A stretch of DNA of 64,000 nt from Bacteroidota bacterium (GTDB lineage Bacteria; Bacteroidota; Bacteroidia; NS11-12g; UBA955): assembly GCA_016787485.1 (NCBI GenBank), contig JAEUUL010000009.1:62001-126000 (forward strand). Direction: 5' to 3'. Below are positions 57,917 through 64,000 of the stretch, one piece after another (positions within the stretch are counted from its first letter, which is position 1; every line of letters begins with the position of its first letter). The notes under the pieces are model-generated. The model did no database searches. It had not been told where the DNA came from and was given only the letters and a program-made list of their open reading frames with translations. A program made the position numbers and the translations under genes.

Positions 57917-59893
57917 TTATTTGGCCGGTTGTTCGCCGTTGTTGCTTCCTGTTGAGAAGCTCAGAGGCACACTCGAACCAGCGGGTGACACCCGTACATA
58001 TCCCTGCATTTCCTGGTGCAAAGCAGAACAGAAGTCGGTGCAATACATGGGGTACACTCCTGCAAATGTGGGTGTCCATTTCAGGGTCTGGGTTTCGCCG
58101 GGCATGATTAGCAATTCTGCATTTCCTGCACCTTTCACAGCAAAACCGTGAGGTACATCCCAGTCCTGTTCCAGATTGGTAATATGGAAGTACACATTGT
58201 CGCCCACACGCACACCTTCAATATTATCCGGGGTAAAGTGAGACCGTATTGCGGTTGCGTAAATGTGCACATCGTTGCCGTTGCGAACCACTTTGGTTGC
58301 TTTTTCATTTTTGGCCACATACTGGTGTTTATTATCATCCAGCTTGAAAATTTTCACCTGATTTTTTGTAATCAGATCGGCCTGAATCATCTGCGCATAG
58401 TGCGGTTCGCCTATGGTGGGGAAGTCAAGCAATAATTTCATTTTTTCACCACTGATATCAATCAACTGAGCACTCTGGCACAATTCAGGGCCTGTAGGCA
58501 GGTAGCGGTCTTTGGTGATTTTATTCATAGCCACCAGGTACTTGCCAAATGGCTCTTTGCTGTCGCCCTGCACTACGCACAGGTGACCGATAGAATAGTA
58601 GGTGGGAATACGGTCAACTACCTGACGGGTTTCTACATTCCATTTTACAACTTCAGAACTTACAAAGAAACTGGTGTAGGCAAATCCCTTGCTGTCAAAT
58701 TCGGTATGCAGAGGGCCAAGACCGGGTTTTTCCACTTCACCGGCAATCACACTGCTGTATTTGAGCACAGGAATACCGTCAAACTCTCCTTCTACATCGT
58801 TCTTGGCAATGGCATCCTGCATTTTTTTGAAAGAGAAAACGGGAATAGTGGCAGCCAATTTACCAGAGGCTACAATGTATTCCCCGGTGGGGTTCACATC
58901 GCAACCGTGGGGAGATTTAGGGCAAGGCATGAAGTAGCAGATCCCTTTGAGTGTTTTGGCGTCCAGGGTCATTACTTCTTTCAGCATTTCGCTGGTAGCA
59001 GTATGGGTAGATTCATTGTACCTGTTATGCACATAACTGGCAGCCTTTTTCACCCCTTTTCCCTGGGCCAGGTATTCTTCAGCTTTTTTCCAGTTCACGG
59101 CCATAATAAAGTCTTTGTCTTTTTGTGAAGCATTTACTTCCAGCAGGGTATTGGCCTGCTCTGTGTTGTAGCAGCTAAAGAACACCCAGCCATGACTCAT
59201 GCCTTTACCGGCGCGTGCAAGGTCAAAGTTTACAGCCGGTGCGTTCACCTGAAAAGCCATAGACATGTTACCACTCTCTTTATCCACTTTTACAAAGTTG
59301 ACAGTACCCACGAAGTTCTTCTTATAGGTATTGATGGCTACGTCTTCATTGTCTGAAGGAACACTGAAACGGGTAGCACCTACCACGTATTCGGTATTTT
59401 CAGTGCAGAACGGACTGGCGTGGTTACCACCGGTATTGGGCAACTCGATGATTTCATCGGTGCGGAATGTTTTCAGGTTGATACGTGCAATACGGGGGGT
59501 ATTGTTGCCATTGATAAACAGCCAGCGGCCATCATCGTTGCCGGCAGTTTTACTCAGCACAGGGTGGTGGGAATCGTCCCAGGGCACAAATCCTTTGGAA
59601 GTGTTGAGCATGGGTTTGGTTTCTTCCGAGTACCCCCAGCCTTTTTCCGGATCCACGCTGAATACGGGGATAACGCGGAACAGACGGCCCGAAGGAACGC
59701 CATACACACCTACCTGACCACTGTATCCACCACTGGTGAACAAGTACACCTCATCGTATTTTCCGGGCGCCACATACACCTTACTCGCGGCATCGCCACT
59801 TACCACATTGCCGGCCTGCTTGGGTTTGCAGGCGGTGAACAGGACTGCTGCAGACAACGCTGCAGGAATCCATTGCATACATTTGGTTTTCAT
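57917..59893 (-). CDS. nosZ: Nitrous-oxide reductase, clade II (Sec/lipoprotein type)
   Basis: 658 residues. It reduces N2O to N2 in the periplasm. The signal has no twin-arginine motif; instead a Sec lipobox (LFTAC, Cys 22) predicts a lipid-anchored enzyme, as in clade II/atypical NosZ. The seven-bladed propeller carries the CuZ histidines in DDSHHPVL, GGNHASPF, MSHGWVFF, KSPHGCDVNP, GPLHTEFD and GEPHYAQM. The C-terminal cupredoxin has the CuA ligands C618-x3-C622-x3-H626-x2-M629 (CTDFCSALHQEM) and an upstream His in DVPHGFAVKG. It follows the cytochrome c gene by 28 bases, the likely electron donor. Confidence 0.97.
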   Translation of the reverse strand: MKTKCMQWIPAALSAAVLFTACKPKQAGNVVSGDAASKVYVAPGKYDEVYLFTSGGYSGQVGVYGVPSGRLFRVIPVFSVDPEKGWGYSEETKPMLNTSKGFVPWDDSHHPVLSKTAGNDDGRWLFINGNNTPRIARINLKTFRTDEIIELPNTGGNHASPFCTENTEYVVGATRFSVPSDNEDVAINTYKKNFVGTVNFVKVDKESGNMSMAFQVNAPAVNFDLARAGKGMSHGWVFFSCYNTEQANTLLEVNASQKDKDFIMAVNWKKAEEYLAQGKGVKKAASYVHNRYNESTHTATSEMLKEVMTLDAKTLKGICYFMPCPKSPHGCDVNPTGEYIVASGKLAATIPVFSFKKMQDAIAKNDVEGEFDGIPVLKYSSVIAGEVEKPGLGPLHTEFDSKGFAYTSFFVSSEVVKWNVETRQVVDRIPTYYSIGHLCVVQGDSKEPFGKYLVAMNKITKDRYLPTGPELCQSAQLIDISGEKMKLLLDFPTIGEPHYAQMIQADLITKNQVKIFKLDDNKHQYVAKNEKATKVVRNGNDVHIYATAIRSHFTPDNIEGVRVGDNVYFHITNLEQDWDVPHGFAVKGAGNAELLIMPGETQTLKWTPTFAGVYPMYCTDFCSALHQEMQGYVRVSPAGSSVPLSFSTGSNNGEQPAK

Positions 59894-59921
59894 TTTTTAT
59901 TGTTTTGTTTTAATACTGCTA

Positions 59922-60413
59922 TTATTTGGCACCATCATTCTGCCTCAGATACTGGAGCAGGGCAATAGCATCATCATCGCTGATATCCTGATTGGTCATC
60001 TGTGTGAGGTGTTCTGCCAGCAAAGCCTGTCCTATCGGATCGGATTTGGTCATTTCTACAGGATTGGTAATCATGTTCAGAATCCATTGGGCTTTTCGTC
60101 TTTCGGTTACCCCTTTCAGACCAGGACCTACCACCTTGTCTTCGGTGGTTTTATGGCAGGCACTGCATTTGTTTTCAAAAATGGTTTTGCCAACTGTTGC
60201 CTTTGCAGCATCGAATGCGGCTACTTCCTTGCCTGCAAAACGGCCAATTCCGTCTTCACTGGCAGAAGCCTCAGGTTTGGCCTCCGGTTTTACTTCCGTT
60301 TTTCCGCTGGTGTCTTCGGTTTTGTTCCCACTTCCGCCGCAGCCGGGAAGACTGTACACAAGCACAATGGCAGAAGCCATAAGGAAAGTTTTGGTGAGCA
60401 TTTGGGTTTTCAT
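59922..60413 (-). CDS. Lipoprotein cytochrome c upstream of nosZ
   Basis: About 163 residues from the ATG at 60413 (MKTQMLTKTFLMASAIVLVY; an in-frame codon at 60437 would lie in the promoter). Lipobox YSLPGC (Cys 25), a Glu/Lys/Pro/Ala linker, then a class I cytochrome c domain with CSACHK (C83, C86, H87) and a likely axial Met in the NPVEMTKSD or LTQMTNQDISDDD part. It is placed to feed electrons to NosZ at the outer face of a membrane. An FNR box lies upstream at a class II spacing. Confidence 0.92.
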   Translation of the reverse strand: MKTQMLTKTFLMASAIVLVYSLPGCGGSGNKTEDTSGKTEVKPEAKPEASASEDGIGRFAGKEVAAFDAAKATVGKTIFENKCSACHKTTEDKVVGPGLKGVTERRKAQWILNMITNPVEMTKSDPIGQALLAEHLTQMTNQDISDDDAIALLQYLRQNDGAK

Positions 60414-60434
60414 ATTCGTTCTGTTTTGTTGTAG

Positions 60435-60478
60435 CAAAGTTTTACTTCACGGGGTACCCGTTTTTTGATGTGCATCAA
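60435..60478. promoter_or_regulatory. FNR box and -7 element of the cytochrome c/nos operon
   Basis: TTGATGTGCATCAA (60465-60478) is a perfect FNR palindrome TTGAT-N4-ATCAA in the 107-base gap between the divergent cytochrome c and FNR-like genes. On the minus strand AAACTTTG (60442-60435, one mismatch to TAnnTTTG) would start transcription near 60430, putting the box centre about 41.5 bases upstream, the classical class II activator position. On the plus strand TATCATTG (60509-60516) precedes the regulator gene by 4 bases. Confidence 0.8.
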
Positions 60479-60520
60479 CTTATGTGGTTTTTTTTCAGAA
60501 ATCTGTTTTATCATTGTGCC

Positions 60521-61231
60521 ATGGGGACATTTGCCCGCTGCCAACTGGACTGTCTGAACTGCCAAACCATTGCATTATCGGTATTTGGCACTCTGAAACG
60601 GGACGAACTCAGCGACCTGAATAAGCACAAGATGAGTCTTGAAGTGAAAAAAGGTTCAGTAATCTTTTACGAAAACAACTTGCCCAGTGGATTCTACTGT
60701 GTGCATAAAGGGAAAGTGAAAGTGTATAAAACCGCCGATAATGGAGATATACAAATCACCCGACTGGCAAAGGATGGCAACATTATCGGCTACCGCAGCA
60801 TGCTGGCCAATGAACCGTATAAAGGCACGGCAGAAACCATCGAAGACAGCATAATTTGCTTTATTCCCCGACACGCCATTCTTGAACTCATCGGTAAAAA
60901 CCTTGATTTCTCCCTGAAGATTATGGAGAGTTTTGCCGAGGAACTGGATCTTGCCCAAAAAAGATCGCTGGATATATTGTACAAAAGCAGCAAGGAAAGA
61001 CTCGCCGAAGCACTGATTCTGCTAAGCGAATCCTTTGGGGTTGATGCCCGCGGATTTATTCAGATTAAACTTACCCGTGCCGAACTGGCCGCAATCACCG
61101 GTATGGTGCACGAAACGGTAGTACGCACGCTTACTGAATGGGAAAAAGACGGGCTTCTGGAACTGGACAAAAAACTCATCCGTATCGCAGACCGGAGAAA
61201 ACTCCTGAAACTGACCCAACTGGAAGACTAG
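60521..61231 (+). CDS. FNR-type Crp-family oxygen-sensing regulator
   Basis: About 236 residues from the ATG at 60521. An N-terminal Cys cluster (C7-x3-C11-x2-C14) and C113 (SIICFIPR), which lines up with C122 of E. coli FNR (SMVCEIPF), could ligate an oxygen-labile 4Fe-4S cluster. The beta-roll (about 35-120) and dimer helix follow. The C-terminal HTH has ELAAITGMVHETVVRTLTEW: the recognition helix keeps E and R of FNR's E-x-x-S-R. A TTGAT-N4-ATCAA box sits 43 bases upstream between it and the cytochrome c/nos operon. It very likely turns that operon on without oxygen and may regulate itself. Confidence 0.9.
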   Translation: MGTFARCQLDCLNCQTIALSVFGTLKRDELSDLNKHKMSLEVKKGSVIFYENNLPSGFYCVHKGKVKVYKTADNGDIQITRLAKDGNIIGYRSMLANEPYKGTAETIEDSIICFIPRHAILELIGKNLDFSLKIMESFAEELDLAQKRSLDILYKSSKERLAEALILLSESFGVDARGFIQIKLTRAELAAITGMVHETVVRTLTEWEKDGLLELDKKLIRIADRRKLLKLTQLED

Positions 61232-61986
61232 GCAATGAAATGCCGGAACCGGCCGCACATTTCTTCCACTTTTGGAAATAATATATTGTTTTCCAAATGC
61301 ATGTGCAGCGCAAGGTCATCATCAAATTCATTCAACTTTGCATAATACACCCTGTAGGTGAGGCAGGCATCATCCGGCACCGAGTAAAAATCTGTCAATT
61401 CCCGGATCTGATTGAGCCAGCCCGTAACCTCATGGTGCTCCTTTTCCAATTGTGCCAACTGTGTTTCTGAAATGAGTATTTTCAAATCAGGACCCATTTG
61501 AGAATACTCCCGGTTCCATGCAGAGAACAGACGACCAATAGCCGGAAACAAAACCGTTTCTTCCGTTTGTAAATGATTGTGCAATGCTGAAAACATTCTC
61601 TCAAGAACCACTTCCAATTCAAGCAATTCAGGATGATTTTTTGCATGATTTTTTGAAACTTGCCCGGCATAGTCAGGCAGGTACCGTTTTGATTCCCGGA
61701 TATAATTGTGATGGGTATGTACAATATAACTGCATAGAAAATCCACATCCCAATAAATAAGATTTTGTGATGGCAAAATAGGAGCTTGTTCCAGCGAAGA
61801 AAGCGATTTCATTACGTCCTGCAGACTCACATGGGCATCTTTGCAGGCCTCTGCCAGAGTGAGTTTCCCGTTGCAGCTGAAATCCAGGTGAAAACGCTGC
61901 ATGATAGCAGCTTTGCGCACATCGGCAGACACAATTTGTGCCAATGCACGCTGAGATAAATCTACGGTATTCTGCCGAATGGCCAT
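61228..61986 (-). CDS. ric: Di-iron iron-sulfur-cluster repair protein (Ric/ScdA/YtfE)
   Basis: 252 residues. The N-terminal ScdA_N/DUF542 domain (LAQIVSADVRKAAIMQRFHLDFSC) is followed by a hemerythrin-like four-helix bundle with His/Glu ligands (YIVHTHHNYIRE, HNHLQTEETVLFPA, EHHEVTGW and LALHMHLENNILFP). It repairs Fe-S clusters damaged by NO or peroxide. It converges on the FNR-like gene, overlapping its 3' end by 4 bases. It is the last gene of the fasciclin-lipoprotein-ric operon and fits the nitrogen-oxide theme of the region. Confidence 0.93.
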   Translation of the reverse strand: MAIRQNTVDLSQRALAQIVSADVRKAAIMQRFHLDFSCNGKLTLAEACKDAHVSLQDVMKSLSSLEQAPILPSQNLIYWDVDFLCSYIVHTHHNYIRESKRYLPDYAGQVSKNHAKNHPELLELEVVLERMFSALHNHLQTEETVLFPAIGRLFSAWNREYSQMGPDLKILISETQLAQLEKEHHEVTGWLNQIRELTDFYSVPDDACLTYRVYYAKLNEFDDDLALHMHLENNILFPKVEEMCGRFRHFIA

Positions 61987-61994
61987 GTATTTTT

Positions 61995-62411
61995 TTACTT
62001 CAATCCAAACTCATTTACCCATTTCTGCTGCAATTCCCACAGGGTTTTGTGTGCAGTTTCCCGCGATTTTGCATCGGTACTGCGCAATTCTTTTACCAAA
62101 CCATCCACTGAACGCATTGCCTTCGTAAATTCCGGATATTTTCCATAAATATCCTCGCCCAGATCTCGAACTCTGCCCAGCTTATTTTCCAGCAAATCGG
62201 CATACCCGATATAGGCTTCTCTATTAGGGTCTTTCTTCAACAGATCATTGAAACTGAGGATGGCATCGCAAATACCCCGAACTTCCGTATTCAGTGACCC
62301 CTTCACCTCTTCGGACTCACCTGTGTCCGTATTCACCTGTTGGCAAGCACTCTGAATAATAATACTACCACAGTACAAAATCACTATGAGCAACCTGCCA
62401 GTCCAACTCAC
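61995..62411 (-). CDS. Predicted lipoprotein between fasciclin and ric genes
   Basis: About 138 residues. The start is taken as GTG at 62411, giving a signal SWTGRLLIVILYCGSIIIQ and lipobox IQSAC; a near-match -7 sequence (TAACCTTG) lies upstream. Longer frames would run into the fasciclin gene. The mature part is helical (LNTEVRGICDAILSFNDLLK, then LLENKLGRVRDLGEDIYG and TAHKTLWELQQKWVNEFGLK). No family was recognised. It ends 8 bases before the ric ATG, so a shared message is likely, perhaps tying it to the nitrosative-stress response. Confidence 0.6.
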   Translation of the reverse strand: MSWTGRLLIVILYCGSIIIQSACQQVNTDTGESEEVKGSLNTEVRGICDAILSFNDLLKKDPNREAYIGYADLLENKLGRVRDLGEDIYGKYPEFTKAMRSVDGLVKELRSTDAKSRETAHKTLWELQQKWVNEFGLK

Positions 62412-62460
62412 CGGGCGGTATTGCAAGGTTAAGGGGTTCACTGTACGGATTATCTTTATT

Positions 62461-63036
62461 TTATTTGGAAGCAGGCAACAGAACCTTGTCAATGACATAA
62501 ACAATGCCATTGCTGGCAGGAACGGCCGCAACAATATTTGCATCGTTCACCATCCATTTGTCGCCTTTTTTGTGCATGGTGAGACTTCCGCTGCTCGCTG
62601 TACCCAAAATTTGCCCGTCACTGAACATTTCTTCTTTATATACTCCCAGCGCCACATGGTATTGAAGAATGTCTGAGAGCTTGCCTTTGTTTTCGGCTTT
62701 CAGTAAATCTTCAACTGTGCCTTTGGGCAAAGCATCAAATGCTGCATTTACCGGCGCAAATACTGTAAACGGGCCGGCATTGGCCAACACATTTACCAAA
62801 TCTGCAGCTTTCACCGCGGCAACAAGGGTGGTGTGGTCTTTTGAACCCACTGCCACTTTTACAATGTCGTTTGCAGAGGCATCGTCTTTTACAGAGGCCT
62901 GTCCACCACCGGGATTTTGTTCCTGCCCTGCGGCAGCATTGTTGCTATTTTCAGCTTCGGCTCCGGAGCCACAGGACAGCAGACCCAGACTCAATGCAGC
63001 AGTGAGAATCACGGAAAAAATCATCATCTTTTTCAT
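62461..63036 (-). CDS. Fasciclin-domain lipoprotein
   Basis: 191 residues. Signal and lipobox LLSC (Cys 22), a short Ala/Gly/Asn-rich linker, then one fasciclin (FAS1) domain: HTTLVAAVKAADLVNVLANA, GPFTVFAPVNAAFDALPKGT, LSDILQYHVALG and GIVYVIDKVLLP. FAS1 domains mediate adhesion or act as secreted accessory proteins; single-domain bacterial forms are common beside cytochrome genes. It heads the operon with the unknown lipoprotein and ric, and is divergent from tnaA. Confidence 0.92.
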   Translation of the reverse strand: MKKMMIFSVILTAALSLGLLSCGSGAEAENSNNAAAGQEQNPGGGQASVKDDASANDIVKVAVGSKDHTTLVAAVKAADLVNVLANAGPFTVFAPVNAAFDALPKGTVEDLLKAENKGKLSDILQYHVALGVYKEEMFSDGQILGTASSGSLTMHKKGDKWMVNDANIVAAVPASNGIVYVIDKVLLPASK

Positions 63037-63147
63037 GTCTTGGTTTATTAGGTTTCCGGATTCAAAGGAATATCAACCTTAAAACCTAAAATTTGACCTG
63101 CAACAACTTTTCAAAAAATCTGCAAATTCAACTTTGTGCCATTCTTT

Positions 63148-64000
63148 ATGTATTTCGAAAATCAGAAAACACTGGCCGAGCCATTCCGTATAAAAATGGT
63201 GGAACCACTGAAAGTGACAAATGAAGCCTATCGCCTGAGCAAATTGCGCCAAGCGGGTTACAATCCATTCCTGCTCAACTCAGAGGATGTTTTTATTGAT
63301 TTACTCACAGACAGCGGTACCGGTGCAATGAGTGACCGGCAGTGGGCCGGGCTGATGATGGGAGATGAAAGCTATGCCGGGGCCCGCAGCTGGCACCATC
63401 TGGAAGACGAAGTAAAAGACCTTACCGGTATGCCCTATGTATTGCCCACACACCAGGGCAGGGCTGCCGAACGGATTTTATATGGCCTGCTGGGTGGAAA
63501 AGACAAGGTCTTCATCAGCAACACGCATTTTGACACCACCCGTGCAAATATTGAATTTACCGGTGCAACGGCAATAGATATACCCTGCGCCGAAAGTACA
63601 GATACAGAAACCTGGGCCGCATTTAAAGGCAATATGGATATTGAAAAACTGGAATCATTAATAAATGAATATGGCAGCGAACAGGTTGGCGCAGTCATAC
63701 TTACTGTTACAAACAACTCAGCCGGCGGACAGCCCGTGAGCATGGCCAATGCAAAAGCGGTGCGGGATGTTTGTTCTCAATACGGTGTTCTCTTGGTTCT
63801 GGATGGATGCCGCATTGCCGAAAACAGTTATTATATAAGGCATAGGGAGGCGGGATTTGGAGAAAAAACATACCGGGAAATTGCTTCCGGAATGTTTGCA
63901 ATAGCGGATGCCTTTATCATGAGTGCCAAAAAAGATGGCCTGGTAAATATGGGTGGTCTGCTCACATTGCGCAGCAAGGATTTGGCCGAACGGTGCACCA
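63148..64000 (+). CDS. tnaA: Tryptophanase/tyrosine phenol-lyase, N-terminal part (runs off window)
   Basis: The first ~284 residues of a PLP-dependent beta-eliminating lyase; the frame is open at the window end. Motifs are FRIKMVEPLKVTNEAYRLSK, LLTDSGTGAMSDRQWAGLMMGDESYAG, LPTHQGRAAERIL, VTNNSAGGQPVSMAN, LDGCRIAENSYYI and the PLP-lysine region SAKKDGLVNMGG. It splits tryptophan to indole, pyruvate and ammonia, or tyrosine to phenol; the sequence available does not separate the two. The ATG at 63148 follows CAACTTTG (one mismatch to the -7 box) by 11 bases. Confidence 0.9.
   Translation, partial: MYFENQKTLAEPFRIKMVEPLKVTNEAYRLSKLRQAGYNPFLLNSEDVFIDLLTDSGTGAMSDRQWAGLMMGDESYAGARSWHHLEDEVKDLTGMPYVLPTHQGRAAERILYGLLGGKDKVFISNTHFDTTRANIEFTGATAIDIPCAESTDTETWAAFKGNMDIEKLESLINEYGSEQVGAVILTVTNNSAGGQPVSMANAKAVRDVCSQYGVLLVLDGCRIAENSYYIRHREAGFGEKTYREIASGMFAIADAFIMSAKKDGLVNMGGLLTLRSKDLAERCT

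Noticed and set aside
63063-63076. FNR-like half site (ATCAA) before the fasciclin operon
   Set aside because: Only one half site is present without a matching TTGAT at the right spacing, so FNR control of ric cannot be claimed from sequence.

Overview
The window is a chromosomal segment of a member of the Bacteroidota. The evidence is: (i) many genes have an exact TAnnTTTG element (the Bacteroidota -7 promoter box) just before the start codon, a few with a TTTG box 19-21 bases upstream; (ii) four secreted proteins end in a 'YPNP'-type C-terminal domain for type IX secretion; (iii) there are families typical of the phylum (DUF4783 beside nadC, bacterial GH3, DUF2452, OMP_b-brl_3 barrels, Bacteroidota-style arginase-like protein). 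No rRNA or tRNA gene was seen. The only stable RNA found is tmRNA. I cannot place the organism below phylum; a free-living, facultatively respiring Chitinophagia/Saprospiria-like lineage is a guess.

Layout. 1-19.6 kb is mostly housekeeping and envelope: the end of cdsA, sucA, two lipoproteins, rlmD, nadC, a secreted endonuclease I and a secreted lamin-tail protein, rluD, a ferredoxin-type reductase and a large Asp-box (sortilin-like) secreted protein. 19.8-25.3 kb holds a degenerate arginase-family protein, a glycosyltransferase and a compact inorganic-carbon module: a LysR regulator divergent from a lipoprotein beta-carbonic anhydrase and an SbtA-type bicarbonate transporter. 25.3-26.2 kb has no gene but carries a terminator and a hairpin-ended repeat whose right half recurs at 47.8 kb. 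26.2-41.8 kb holds thyA, the pyruvate dehydrogenase E2, asd, GH3-murQ, and the rimP-nusA-infB transcription/translation cluster, which has a leader hairpin before rimP and an extra promoter before infB. 41.8-45.7 kb has a LamG secreted protein and an outer-membrane barrel.

45.7-53.7 kb is accessory and AT-richer: a HicB/HicA toxin-antitoxin pair, a stand-alone HsdR-N-type nuclease, then a 5.65-kb integrative element inserted in the 3' end of the tmRNA gene (ssrA). The element is bounded by 15-bp direct repeats (47996-48010 and 53648-53662). It carries a tyrosine integrase, a translationally coupled unknown gene, an excisionase-like HTH protein, a candidate replication initiator, a DEDDh exonuclease with its own promoter and a small basic protein. 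Paired 12-bp-spaced repeats at both ends look like integrase/excisionase arm sites. The native ssrA terminator is stranded at the far end of the element, and the element supplies a new one.

54.0-64 kb is a nitrous-oxide respiration and nitrosative-stress region: cytochrome c - nosZ (clade II, Sec/lipoprotein type) - membrane protein - nosL - nosD - nosF - nosY on the minus strand. A divergent FNR-type regulator with cluster-ligating cysteines shares a perfect TTGAT-N4-ATCAA box with the cytochrome/nos promoter. Next come the di-iron repair protein Ric, a lipoprotein and a fasciclin protein in one operon, and the start of tnaA running off the window.
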